Shown: in pieces, positions 42,416-50,843 of the stretch
Layout of the letters: each line of letters begins with the position of its first letter
How positions within the stretch are numbered: position 1 is the first letter of the stretch
DNA from: Algoriphagus marinus
Lineage (GTDB): Bacteria > Bacteroidota > Bacteroidia > Cytophagales > Cyclobacteriaceae
DNA: 64,000 bases
NCBI RefSeq assembly: GCF_001936475.1
Contig: NZ_MSPQ01000005.1
Location: 336,996-400,995, forward strand
Direction of reading: 5' to 3'
Made by a program: the position numbers and the translations under genes
The notes under the pieces: generated by a model
The model's database searches: none
What the model saw: the letters and a program-made list of their open reading frames with translations, nothing else
What the model was told of the DNA's origin: nothing

Positions 42416-43218
42416 ATTAGTTGAATTGAATCTCCTATGCGTACTTTTCCTTCTTGGAGCGAAAGTGCATTTTGCCCAAAGTATACTTTATTGTTTAATG
42501 TGCGGTAGGTAGCAAGAGTCTTAAGTGGTTCTTTACTGCTTACGCCTGATTCTTGATCGACAGTAATCATTACACAACGAGCACAGGGTTTGACTATACA
42601 GAAATCTACGTCTCCGATTTTGATATTTTTCCAACAGTCTTCGATAAAGCTTTCTCCACCCGAAAAGACAATATTTGGGCGGAAACGATCCATAGAAACC
42701 GGATGAGTCAATTTTGAATTCAAATGATGAAGCGATTCTTGCCCTATAATTAAATAGGGCATACCATCGGCAAAACTTACCGACTCCTCATTGATCGCAT
42801 ATTTTGGACTTACTTTACGCTGTCCTGATTCAGGCATTCGGACCAACTGACACTCTATACCTAAGACTTCAGAGAACCATTGATCAATAGATGGATCTAC
42901 CAGGTTTGCCTTCAGGCGATCATCCCAAATCTCCACTTCAATCTGTGAATCTAATAGAAGGTCAAATGGAATTTTGAGGGGTTTAGCCTGAGATACAGGA
43001 TTTGATACCGTGAGATGGTCATCGTGTAAATCGACCTTGATCAACGCCATTTGGGGATGAGTTCGTTGCGTAAGAAATAAACCAGCTCGATCTACCAGCA
43101 TCCAACATCGGTCGTATTGAAACCCACGCTCCAAAACTTTTGCAGATTCCACTCTAATTCCCCGAAGAGACTTTATTGGGTAGATAAAAATATCCTGGAC
43201 TCGCAAGGCTGAATTCAT
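42412..43218 (-). CDS. MOSC-domain protein with N-terminal beta-barrel
   Basis: A 268-residue protein. The N-terminal ~100 residues (IFIYPIKSLRGIRVESAKVLERGFQYDR) are the MOSC N-terminal barrel domain, then the MOSC domain proper with YLIIGQESLHHLN and VKPCARCVMITVDQ, whose cysteine is the family's conserved sulfur/metal-linked residue. MOSC proteins handle molybdenum-cofactor or sulfur transfer in known members (molybdenum cofactor sulfurase, YiiM). Its stop overlaps the membrane gene downstream. Confidence 0.85.
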   Translation of the reverse strand: MNSALRVQDIFIYPIKSLRGIRVESAKVLERGFQYDRCWMLVDRAGLFLTQRTHPQMALIKVDLHDDHLTVSNPVSQAKPLKIPFDLLLDSQIEVEIWDDRLKANLVDPSIDQWFSEVLGIECQLVRMPESGQRKVSPKYAINEESVSFADGMPYLIIGQESLHHLNSKLTHPVSMDRFRPNIVFSGGESFIEDCWKNIKIGDVDFCIVKPCARCVMITVDQESGVSSKEPLKTLATYRTLNNKVYFGQNALSLQEGKVRIGDSIQLI

Positions 43219-43257
43219 GATTCAAAAATAAGTCCTCTCCATCAGAAATTCTGCTTC

Positions 43258-43521
43258 TTAGCTGAAGAAATTAATTAAAGAATTTTCGAGAGTTTCGACG
43301 TAAACCCAAAGCGGATTTAGCAGTTCAAGCTTCCAATCTACTTTGACAAAGGCAATTCCAATGCAAAACACAAGAATCCCGCGCAAGAATTCTTTTCGAT
43401 TTCTTATATAGAAAAACTTTCTCATTACAGATAAGATGCAGACAATCACTAAATAGTTGCAGGGGAAAAAGAAATCATAAAAACTGCCAAGCAGGAAGGT
43501 CTGCCAAATGATTCTTGACAT
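43258..43521 (-). CDS. Possible small membrane protein
   Basis: An 87-residue reading frame with two hydrophobic stretches (SFYDFFFPCNYLVIVCILSV and GILVFCIGIAFVKV) and a coding-like composition. It fills the gap between the MOSC gene and dnaK. No family recognised, and it may be a spurious frame; the upstream sequence overlaps the dnaK regulatory region, which argues for caution. Confidence 0.35.
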   Translation of the reverse strand: MSRIIWQTFLLGSFYDFFFPCNYLVIVCILSVMRKFFYIRNRKEFLRGILVFCIGIAFVKVDWKLELLNPLWVYVETLENSLINFFS

Positions 43522-43544
43522 TTTCGGAAGGAAACCAGAAAGTT

Positions 43545-43565
43545 ATTGGCAAGTTTTCTGCCAAT
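43545..43565. promoter_or_regulatory. Inverted repeat upstream of dnaK
   Basis: ATTGGCA, 7 nt, TGCCAAT: a perfect 7-bp palindrome about 90 nt before the dnaK start. TGCCA also recurs at about 43484 and 43502, and TTGACA/CTGACA words lie at about 43515 and 43566. This could be an activator or repressor site. Confidence 0.5.
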
Positions 43566-43593
43566 CTGACACAATAATCTAAAGATTCCGGGA

Positions 43594-43609
43594 TGGCACA
43601 TGACTTGAA
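43594..43609 (+). promoter_or_regulatory. Sigma-54-like promoter before dnaK
   Basis: TGGCAC, 5 nt, TTGAA: exact -24 element, correct spacing, -12 with GA where the consensus has GC. Initiation about 12 nt after the -12 would give a leader of some 36 nt before the dnaK ATG at 43655. No good TAnnTTTG element is seen in the same interval. Confidence 0.55.
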
Positions 43610-43654
43610 GAAAGGGAAATGTATTAAATCTGAAACTAAATAAAATTTATAATC

Positions 43655-45574
43655 ATGGGAAAAATTATCGGCATTGACTTGGGTACTACCAACTCCTGCG
43701 TAGCTGTAATGGAGGGTAATGAACCTGTAGTAATTCAAAACAGTGAGGGAAGAAGAACCACACCTTCAATCGTGGCTTTTCTTGACAACGGAAATGGAGA
43801 GCGAAAAGTAGGAGACCCTGCCAAAAGACAGGCAATCACTAATCCTCAAAATACCATTTCATCCGTAAAAAGATTTATGGGGAAAAAATTCTCTGAAATT
43901 ACTGAAGAGAAGAAACACGCTTCTTATAAAGTAGAAAAAGGACCTAACGATACCGTAGCAATCAAAATCGGTGATAGATCTTACACTCCACAGGAGCTTT
44001 CTGCAATGATTCTTCAGAAAATGAAGACTACTGCTGAGGATTTCTTAGGACAGGCAGTAACCGAAGCGGTAATTACCGTTCCTGCATATTTCAATGACGC
44101 TGAGCGTCAAGCAACAAAAGAAGCTGGTCAGATCGCTGGTCTTGAAGTAAAACGTATTATCAATGAGCCTACTGCAGCAGCATTGGCTTATGGAATGGAT
44201 AAGAAAAATCAGGACATGAAAATTGCAGTGTATGACCTTGGTGGTGGTACATTCGATATTTCAGTTCTTGAACTTGGTGACGGTGTATTCGAAGTGAAAT
44301 CTACCAACGGTGATGTTCACCTAGGTGGAGATGATTTCGATCAAGTGATCATCAACTGGTTAGCAGACGAATTCAAAGCTGAAGAACAAATCGACTTGAG
44401 ACAAGATCCGATGGCACTTCAGCGATTAAAAGAGGCGGCTGAGAAAGCAAAAATTGAGCTTTCAAGCTCTGCATCTACTGAAATTAACTTGCCGTATATC
44501 ACTGCAACTCAGACTGGACCAAAGCACTTGGTGAGAACCTTGAGCCGAGCAAAATTTGAGCAACTTTCTGAGGACTTGGTAAGAAGATCAATGGAGCCTT
44601 GTAAGAAAGCCTTGGCAGATGCTGGAATGAAGCCTTCAGATATCGATGAAGTAATCTTGGTTGGAGGATCTACTAGAATTCCAAAAATTCAGGAAGAAGT
44701 TGAGAAATTCTTTGGAAAGAAGCCTTCAAAAGGTGTAAACCCAGATGAAGTAGTTGCAATCGGAGCTGCTATCCAAGGTGGTGTATTGACTGGTGAAGTG
44801 AAGGATGTCCTACTTTTGGACGTAACTCCGCTCTCACTGGGAATCGAAACAATGGGTGGTGTATTTACCAAATTGATCGAATCCAATACGACTATCCCGA
44901 CTAAGAAGTCTGAAGTATTCTCCACAGCGGCTGACAATCAGCCAGCGGTAGATATTCACGTGCTTCAAGGTGAGCGGGCAATGGCTAAGGACAACAGAAC
45001 AATTGGTAGATTCCAAATGGCTGACATTCCACCTGCACAGCGTGGTGTACCTCAGATTGAAGTAACTTTCGATATTGATGCCAACGGTATCCTCAATGTA
45101 TCTGCAAAAGATAAAGGAACCGGTAAAGAGCAGAAAATCAAGATTGAAGCTTCTTCAGGTCTTTCTAAGGAAGAAATTGAGCGAATGAAAGCTGAAGCAG
45201 AGGCAAATGCTGCTACAGATAAAGTTGAAAAAGAAAAAGTTGACAAGCTAAACCAAGCTGATAGCTTAGTATTCCAAACTGAAAAGCAGTTGAAAGAATA
45301 CGGTGACAAACTTTCTGAAGGCAATAAATCAGCAATCGAATCTGCACTTGCCACTTTGAAGGCTGCTCATCAGGCACAAAATATCGAAGGTATTGATACT
45401 GCGATGGATGGACTAAACAAAGCTTGGGAAGCAGCTTCTTCTGAAATGTACAATGCTGCTGGCGCTGAAGGTGCACAAGGTGGACCGGATGTCAATGCAG
45501 GAAGCAACGACGGAACTAGCGGAGACGGGGTATCTGATGTTGACTATGAGGAAGTAAGTGAAGACAAAAAGTAA
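43655..45574 (+). CDS. dnaK: Molecular chaperone DnaK (Hsp70)
   Basis: A 639-residue Hsp70. The nucleotide-binding domain shows [57 protein letters not shown] and [11 protein letters not shown]; the substrate domain has the standard [14 protein letters not shown] linker and closing [12 protein letters not shown] tail. Length and motifs are intact. The promoter region carries a sigma-54-like element instead of a CIRCE or sigma-32-like site. A hairpin terminator follows. Confidence 0.98.
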   Translation: MGKIIGIDLGTTNSCVAVMEGNEPVVIQNSEGRRTTPSIVAFLDNGNGERKVGDPAKRQAITNPQNTISSVKRFMGKKFSEITEEKKHASYKVEKGPNDTVAIKIGDRSYTPQELSAMILQKMKTTAEDFLGQAVTEAVITVPAYFNDAERQATKEAGQIAGLEVKRIINEPTAAALAYGMDKKNQDMKIAVYDLGGGTFDISVLELGDGVFEVKSTNGDVHLGGDDFDQVIINWLADEFKAEEQIDLRQDPMALQRLKEAAEKAKIELSSSASTEINLPYITATQTGPKHLVRTLSRAKFEQLSEDLVRRSMEPCKKALADAGMKPSDIDEVILVGGSTRIPKIQEEVEKFFGKKPSKGVNPDEVVAIGAAIQGGVLTGEVKDVLLLDVTPLSLGIETMGGVFTKLIESNTTIPTKKSEVFSTAADNQPAVDIHVLQGERAMAKDNRTIGRFQMADIPPAQRGVPQIEVTFDIDANGILNVSAKDKGTGKEQKIKIEASSGLSKEEIERMKAEAEANAATDKVEKEKVDKLNQADSLVFQTEKQLKEYGDKLSEGNKSAIESALATLKAAHQAQNIEGIDTAMDGLNKAWEAASSEMYNAAGAEGAQGGPDVNAGSNDGTSGDGVSDVDYEEVSEDKK

Positions 45575-45595
45575 ACCATAGCTAAACCAATAAAT

Positions 45596-45630
45596 CGGCA
45601 TCTGTGAAAATCAGATGCCGCTATTATTTT
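45596..45630 (+). terminator. Terminator of dnaK
   Basis: A perfect stem CGGCATCTG / CAGATGCCG (45596-45604 and 45612-45620) followed by CTATTATTTT. Confidence 0.8.
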
Positions 45631-45674
45631 AAGAGCCAAGAATCCGGATTAAAGAATCATGGTTCTTGGCTCTT
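45631..45674. repeat. Inverted repeat between dnaK and the GroES-like gene
   Basis: Arms AAGAGCCAAGAA (45631-45642) and TTCTTGGCTCTT (45663-45674) are perfect 12-mers around a 20-nt loop, immediately after the dnaK terminator. It could act as a second terminator or as a 5' structure for the next transcript. Confidence 0.65.
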
Positions 45675-45700
45675 CTTGTTGACTTTAGAATTTATATCGA

Positions 45701-46075
45701 ATGCAACTAACAGCCGAAAACAAATTAAAAAAACTCATTATTGTTGGAGATCGAGTCTTGATTCGTTTAAAACGACCTAATGAAAAGACAGGCTCAGGAC
45801 TTTATCTTCCTCCTGGAATACAGGAAAAAGAGAAAGTCCAACAAGGCTATATCATCAAAGCTGGTCCTGGCTACCCTATTCCAATTCAAACTGAAGATCC
45901 TGAACCTTGGATGGATTCTGATGAAAAAGTAAAATATGTTCCGCTCCAAGCAAAAGAAGGAGATTTAGCTATTTTCTTATTATCTGGATCGCACGAAGTT
46001 ATTTATGAGGGAGAAAAATATTTTATTGTACCCCAACATAGCATTTTGATGCTAGAGCGGGAGCAAGACCTCTAA
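45701..46075 (+). CDS. GroES-like co-chaperone paralogue
   Basis: A 124-residue GroES-family protein, longer than canonical GroES (about 95-100). The barrel is present (IIVGDRVLIRLKRPN; GDLAIFLLSGSHEVIYEGEKYFIVPQHSILML), with a mobile-loop-like KTGSGLYLPPGIQ. An insert (YPIPIQTEDPEPWMDSDEK) near residues 58-76 and an N-terminal extension are not in standard GroES. No groEL gene lies nearby. Could be a specialised co-chaperonin; the usual groES-groEL pair must be elsewhere. Confidence 0.8.
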   Translation: MQLTAENKLKKLIIVGDRVLIRLKRPNEKTGSGLYLPPGIQEKEKVQQGYIIKAGPGYPIPIQTEDPEPWMDSDEKVKYVPLQAKEGDLAIFLLSGSHEVIYEGEKYFIVPQHSILMLEREQDL

Positions 46076-46077
46076 AA

Positions 46078-46108
46078 CAAAAAAGCTCGTAGACTACGAG
46101 CTTTAAAT
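46078..46108. terminator. Terminator between convergent genes
   Basis: Stem AAAGCTCGTA / TACGAGCTTT (46082-46091, 46095-46104) with an A-rich left flank; serves the minus strand well and probably the plus strand also. Confidence 0.75.
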
Positions 46109-46110
46109 TA

Positions 46111-46473
46111 TTAATGCCACCAAATTTTCCGCCTCTTCATACTCTTTGGCAATTGGTATGCTGCTTTGCTAGTTACTTCTATTCGATTTGATTCCTCCCA
46201 AACCTTTCTATTTTTGGCTTGAAGTCCTTTCGGATTATTAATGTTTTTTCGTGTTCTGATTTGAACAGCATTACTTTCCTTGTTCCAAACTTTAAAATTC
46301 TTCGAATTGGGGCCCTTAACTAATTGAGGGTTATTATCAAAAACGACACTAAGATTATTTGTAGAGGCCTTTCCTACTTTAGTATTTTTTGCAGCAGGAC
46401 CTTTTGGGAAATCCTGGGAAAAGGCAGTAGCACAAGTGAGGAAAACAGCTACAAAAAGAGACAAACTTTTCAT
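46111..46473 (-). CDS. Secreted repeat protein (PKGPxxKNxKVW units)
   Basis: A 120-residue protein with a signal peptide (LSLFVAVFLTCATAFSQ). The mature part carries four spaced copies of one motif: PKGPAAKNTKV (23-33), VKGPNSKNFKVW (52-63), PKGLQAKNRKVW (81-92) and a shorter PKSMKRRKIW (109-118), with a period near 29 residues. The protein is strongly basic (Lys/Arg/Asn rich) and ends IWWH. No family known; binding to an acidic or polysaccharide ligand is only speculation. Monocistronic, with a terminator behind. Confidence 0.6.
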   Translation of the reverse strand: MKSLSLFVAVFLTCATAFSQDFPKGPAAKNTKVGKASTNNLSVVFDNNPQLVKGPNSKNFKVWNKESNAVQIRTRKNINNPKGLQAKNRKVWEESNRIEVTSKAAYQLPKSMKRRKIWWH

Positions 46474-46699
46474 GACTAGTATATTTGGGTTGTACCAAGA
46501 TATACTGTCTAATTAAAAAAATGTTCCTGTTCATTCAATCTTTTTTAAAAGATTTCTAATGAAATGAAAAATTATATTCTTTAATTAATTGTATTACAAC
46601 ATATTTTAGACCTCAGGAACAACCTCAAATAGGAATTAGTCTATCTAATTTTCAAAAAGAAATGTTTTTTTAAGCTCATTTACTATAAATACACTTGAA

Positions 46700-46730
46700 A
46701 ATAAAAAAACCGAGTTGAAATTCAACTCGG
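46700..46730 (-). terminator. Terminator of the porin gene
   Basis: Stem CCGAGTTGA / TCAACTCGG (46710-46718, 46722-46730) followed, on the minus strand, by seven T. It lies 31 nt after the porin stop. The rest of 46474-46709 is AT-rich and holds no gene I can support. Confidence 0.85.
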
Positions 46731-46760
46731 CTTAATTCACAATAGACCCTGTATAATAAT

Positions 46761-47954
46761 TTAGAATGAAAACACTGCTGCTATCAAGAAAGATGCTAGA
46801 GACTTGCTTGGATTTAAATCTTGATTCATAAAAAACTCCTCCCCCATTGAGTCTAATCTCAATTCAGGAATGAGAGTTAGGTTCTTACTGATTTTAGCAT
46901 TTCCAGACAATGTCATCGCAAAAACATTTCCATCACCTTCGCCATTTACACCTACCACTCCTTCAAGTCCACCATTGAATACACTGAAATATTCACCACG
47001 AAGCCCGATTGCAAATTTATCGGAAGTAGTTGCTTGCAAATACCCTGCAAAACCATAAAACCCTGAACCATCACCGTCGGAATCCTGAATATCAGAACCT
47101 GAGAAGAACTCCCCTGAAGAAGTAGTGTTATATGTGGTGTTTACACCAAGAAACAATTTCTCAGATAGATTGAACCCTGTAGTTAAATCTATTTGAAAGG
47201 TATTTCCAGCTGAGGATTGATCTGTGATCAAACTTCCGTCATTCTCTAATCTACCATCTTGATCTCCATAAACAAAGTTTAAATAAGTGCTACCTGCATC
47301 AGTCGAATATCCAAGTTGAGCGCCCAAGGTATAGGTGCCACTCAAGTTGAATTCTGTCATGTCGGTGGGATTCATTACTGATGCCATCAATGACCATTTA
47401 TCCGAAAGAGCAAAATCAGCTTTCAAACCTGTATGCGAAAATGGTCCATATGAAAACATGTAGGAAGTTGAATAATTAAAGTTACCCGTTGGAGAGATAA
47501 CTTCGTATCCTAAAAAGGTATTGAAATTTCCAAATGTCAAAGTAACCGTTTCATTTACATTCCAATACACATACAATTGATTGATAATTTGAGAGCTTCC
47601 TGCCATACCTCCAGCATACAAAGGAGATCCAAAAACAGCATCTTCGCCTCTTGGACCGAAAACTAAATCTGCAACCGCTCCAACATTTTTCCCTTCATAA
47701 GTGGCGATAATATTTGCCATACCTAATGCAAAACCCGGAAGGTTTCCAAAAGAAGAAGCTGGGGCCATAAAATTCTCACCCTTATTTGGTGCATTAAAGT
47801 TTGTTCTAAAATAGGCATCAACTGACCCTGACAAGGTTAATGTAGAAGGTTCCTCCTCCTCTACTACCTCTACGATGAGCACTTCTTCTTGAGCAAAAAG
47901 AAGCGGAGAATATACCATTAAGAAAATAATTGAAAACAGAATAAATTTTTTCAT
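46761..47954 (-). CDS. Putative outer-membrane porin (BBP2-like)
   Basis: A 397-residue exported protein (signal SIIFLMVYSPLLFAQ) with many antiparallel strands: LSGSVDAYFRTNFNAP, VGAVADLVFGPRGED, NQLYVYWNVNETVTLTFGNF, FALSDKWSLMASVMNP, TYLNFVYGDQDGRL, LAIAAVF-type end. The series of 'function-of-strand' blocks fits a 16-stranded-type porin of the putative beta-barrel porin-2 kind. It sits 106 bp downstream of the ammonium-transporter gene on the same strand, which suggests uptake of nitrogen compounds across the outer membrane. Confidence 0.75.
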   Translation of the reverse strand: MKKFILFSIIFLMVYSPLLFAQEEVLIVEVVEEEEPSTLTLSGSVDAYFRTNFNAPNKGENFMAPASSFGNLPGFALGMANIIATYEGKNVGAVADLVFGPRGEDAVFGSPLYAGGMAGSSQIINQLYVYWNVNETVTLTFGNFNTFLGYEVISPTGNFNYSTSYMFSYGPFSHTGLKADFALSDKWSLMASVMNPTDMTEFNLSGTYTLGAQLGYSTDAGSTYLNFVYGDQDGRLENDGSLITDQSSAGNTFQIDLTTGFNLSEKLFLGVNTTYNTTSSGEFFSGSDIQDSDGDGSGFYGFAGYLQATTSDKFAIGLRGEYFSVFNGGLEGVVGVNGEGDGNVFAMTLSGNAKISKNLTLIPELRLDSMGEEFFMNQDLNPSKSLASFLIAAVFSF

Positions 47955-48060
47955 GTTAATTTTGAATGTTAGTGAATGATAGAGTTGACTAGCAGGACCC
48001 CATCCGGATGAAAGAGAGTGGTATTTTTTTCGCCGGAGGGGTTCTTTAATTTAGGTTTGA

Positions 48061-49359
48061 CTATTCGTCATAGACGATTGTATAGCCACGAATTCCATGT
48101 TCATGAGAATCAAGACCGCTCTTCTCGTGAGCCTCAGACACTCTGATACCTATAGTCTTCTTTAAAACAAAAAAGATAATGAAAGCACAGCTGAAGGCCA
48201 TTGCCCCGCAAATCGCTACGCCGGTAAGTTGAGTGAGAAAAGTATGCTCGGGGTTGGTTGAGAAAATTCCTACTGCTAAAGTCCCCCAAACGCCGCAGGT
48301 CAGGTGAACCGAAACGGCACCCACCACATCATCAAGTTTCAACTTATCCAATAAAACGGCAGAATAGACTACTAAGACTCCTGCCACTAACCCTATAATC
48401 ACTGCTGAAGCAGGAGTAATCACGTCTGCTCCCGCTGTGATACCTACAAGTCCTGCAAGCACTCCATTCAGCATCATTCCCAAATCGAGTCGCTTAAAAA
48501 CCAAATTACCCGCCAGGAAGCCACCGATACCTCCAGCACTAGCCCCCAGAGAGGTCGTGACCAAAACAAAGGAAACAAGTGCAGGATCCGCAGATAAAAC
48601 AGATCCACCATTAAATCCAAACCAGCCTAACCATAGCATAAAAACTCCAATCACAGCAAGTGGAACTGATGCACCAGGTTTGTCTACAGTTTTACCATTT
48701 ACATATTTCCCGATTCTCGGACCAACTAGGATTACTCCTGCCAAAGCCCCCCATCCTCCTACAGAGTGAACCAATGTGCTCCCTGCAAAATCATAAAAGC
48801 CCATAGCATCTAAAGCACCACCGCCCCATTTCCAACTTCCAATCAAGGGATAAACTATTCCCACAAAGAATAAAGTAAAGATCAGGTAAGCAGATAATTT
48901 CACCCGCTCAGCTATTGCCCCGGAGACAATAGTCGCGGCTGTTGCAGCAAACATCCCTTGAAATAAAAAATCAGTCCAATAAGTAAATCCTCCATCAGCA
49001 TATCCTATTGAAACATCAGCATCCGCTGGGGAAAACCAAAACATCTTCCAACCAGAAAGGTCAAAAGCAAACCATCCAGGAGTCTCAAATCCTGGATACA
49101 TTAAGAAAAAACCGACTACCGCATAAGACAATATGCCTAAGATGGGTGTAATCGTGTTTTTAAAGAGAATATTCACCGTGTTTTTAGCTTGTCCAAATCC
49201 AGTCTCAACACCGGCAAAGCCCAGGTGCATAATAAAGACCAGCGCAGTGGAAAGCATCATCCAAACATTATTGGTGGTAAATAGTCCTTGGGCGATTTCT
49301 GCGGATAAATCTGCCGTTGCTCCTACATCTTGAGCAAATAGAGGTACAAAATACTTCAT
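48061..49359 (-). CDS. amtB: Ammonium transporter, Amt family
   Basis: A 432-residue channel with about 11 membrane helices. Landmarks: LVFIMHLGFAGVETGFGQAKNTV early, DFAGSTLVHSVGGWGALAGVILVGPR with the family His/Ser/Gly signature, FMLWLGWFGFNGGSVLSAD, and SVHLTCGVWGTLAVGIF. It should conduct ammonia/ammonium. No glnB/PII gene is adjacent, unlike in most bacteria; the porin downstream is the only neighbour on the same strand. Confidence 0.95.
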   Translation of the reverse strand: MKYFVPLFAQDVGATADLSAEIAQGLFTTNNVWMMLSTALVFIMHLGFAGVETGFGQAKNTVNILFKNTITPILGILSYAVVGFFLMYPGFETPGWFAFDLSGWKMFWFSPADADVSIGYADGGFTYWTDFLFQGMFAATAATIVSGAIAERVKLSAYLIFTLFFVGIVYPLIGSWKWGGGALDAMGFYDFAGSTLVHSVGGWGALAGVILVGPRIGKYVNGKTVDKPGASVPLAVIGVFMLWLGWFGFNGGSVLSADPALVSFVLVTTSLGASAGGIGGFLAGNLVFKRLDLGMMLNGVLAGLVGITAGADVITPASAVIIGLVAGVLVVYSAVLLDKLKLDDVVGAVSVHLTCGVWGTLAVGIFSTNPEHTFLTQLTGVAICGAMAFSCAFIIFFVLKKTIGIRVSEAHEKSGLDSHEHGIRGYTIVYDE

Positions 49360-49453
49360 AGGTTTTTGATTAAATTTTGAACTTTTTCAGAATTTTTATA
49401 AGGTTTGAGAGCCGAAGCTATTTCCGAATGTAATTATATTATTGATAAAAAAA

Positions 49454-49461
49454 CAAATATA
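49454..49461 (-). promoter_or_regulatory. Candidate amtB -7 element
   Basis: TATATTTG on the minus strand, 93 nt before the amtB start. A TTTG lies 15 nt further upstream, shorter than the usual spacing. Confidence 0.3.
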
Positions 49462-49821
49462 CTTTTACAGATAATACAAATTTTATAGCTTTTAAATATA
49501 TTTTTTAAACCAATTTTTATCATTTTTTCAAAAAATCAATAAAAATCAATGTTTTTTTAAACCTTCTGTTTAACAAAACAATATTTTGAAAACCTATGTA
49601 TTATTCTTCGGAATCGATTGAAAAAATTCAGATTCAAAACATAGCAATTGAATATTTTATAATTAAAAAATTTAATTCCGTTTATGCGTATTTTTCAGAA
49701 TTTTAAACCAATAAGTCCGTTTTATAAAAAATATAAATTTTAAAAAAATGAGTTTTTATTTAAACTTAATTCATAGATTTTTATGAAAAATTTAAATAAG
49801 CAAGGCAAATCATCTGCCCTC

Positions 49822-49854
49822 AAAACAAAAAAGCCGACAAAATGCCGGCTTTTT
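49822..49854 (-). terminator. Terminator of hemB
   Basis: Stem AAAAAGCCG / CGGCTTTTT with a nine-nt loop; T-rich on the minus strand, 20 nt after the hemB stop. Confidence 0.8.
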
Positions 49855-49873
49855 GAGTTCATATTTAACTGAT

Positions 49874-50842
49874 TCATTTACTAAGCAAAGCAAACTCTTT
49901 AGCAAAATAAGTAAGAATCACTTTGGCTCCTGCACGCCTAATACTCAACAGTGATTCATGCATAGCTCGGTCACCATCTAGCCATCCACGATTTGCGGCA
50001 GCCTTGATCATACTATACTCACCAGAGACATTATAGGCAGCTATTGGAAGTGGATAATTTTCGCTCAAAAGCTTTATAATATCTAAGTAAGCTAAAGCAG
50101 GTTTTACCATTAAGAAATCTGCACCTTCCTCCATATCAAGATCAGCTTCGATAAGAGCCTCTTTTGAATTCGCAGGATTCATTTGGTAAGTTTTCTTATC
50201 TCCAAATTTCGGAGCCGAATCTAACGCATCTCTAAATGGGCCATAAAAAGCACTTGCGTATTTGGCAGTGTATGACATTATGGAAGTTTCTGAATAACCA
50301 TTTTCATCCAACAATCCACGAATGTATCCCACACGTCCATCCATCATATCAGAAGGTCCAAGGATATCAACACCAGCATCGGCTTGCGCCAATGACATTC
50401 TACCGAGAATCTCGAGCGTCTCATCATTGAGGATTTTACCATTTTTCACCAACCCATCATGTCCATCACTGCTATACGGATCCATAGCCACGTCAGACAT
50501 TAGGCAGATTTCCGGAAAATTTTTCTTGATCTCCCTTAGCGCTTTTAAATAAAAGGTTTCAGGATTATAGCTTTCGGATGCAATGGAATCTTTTAGCGTT
50601 TCAGGATATGCCGGAAACACATCAAAGGCCATAATCCCAAGCTTCATACAGGCCTCAATTTCTCGAAGCATTAAATCGATGGAAAACCGATAGATACCTG
50701 GCATACTTGCAACCTCGATTTTATGATTTGAGCCAGCCACCAAAAACATCGGGAAAATCATATCATTTACAGAAAGGGATGTTTCTTCAATAAGGCTTCT
50801 AACTGCCTCGGATTTGCGATTTCTTCTTGGTCTTCTGAGCAT
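49874..50842 (-). CDS. hemB: Porphobilinogen synthase (delta-aminolevulinic acid dehydratase)
   Basis: A 322-residue HemB. Catalytic lysines are K194 (SYTAKYASAF) and K247 (FLMVKPALAY). The metal region reads DVAMDPYSSDGHDG: the zinc-binding cysteine triad is replaced by Asp/Ala-type residues, so this is the Mg-dependent, cysteine-free type. It condenses two 5-aminolevulinate into porphobilinogen. It is 1 nt downstream of the HAD gene and probably co-transcribed with it. Confidence 0.97.
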   Translation of the reverse strand: MLRRPRRNRKSEAVRSLIEETSLSVNDMIFPMFLVAGSNHKIEVASMPGIYRFSIDLMLREIEACMKLGIMAFDVFPAYPETLKDSIASESYNPETFYLKALREIKKNFPEICLMSDVAMDPYSSDGHDGLVKNGKILNDETLEILGRMSLAQADAGVDILGPSDMMDGRVGYIRGLLDENGYSETSIMSYTAKYASAFYGPFRDALDSAPKFGDKKTYQMNPANSKEALIEADLDMEEGADFLMVKPALAYLDIIKLLSENYPLPIAAYNVSGEYSMIKAAANRGWLDGDRAMHESLLSIRRAGAKVILTYFAKEFALLSK

Positions 50843-50843
50843 G

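Larger units (their letters stand above)
49360..49873. other. AT-rich intergenic region between hemB and amtB
   Basis: 514 bp of very AT-rich DNA with poly-A/T tracts and imperfect repeats of AAAAATCAAT (about 49535-49555). No gene is supported. It holds the hemB terminator on the minus strand (49822-49854) and a possible amtB promoter element on the minus strand at 49454-49461 (TATATTTG, reading minus). Curved or nucleoid-bound DNA is possible. Confidence 0.6.

Noticed and set aside
43475..43738. An 87-aa minus-strand frame over the dnaK start
   Set aside because: Covers the promoter and first codons of dnaK; no coding evidence.
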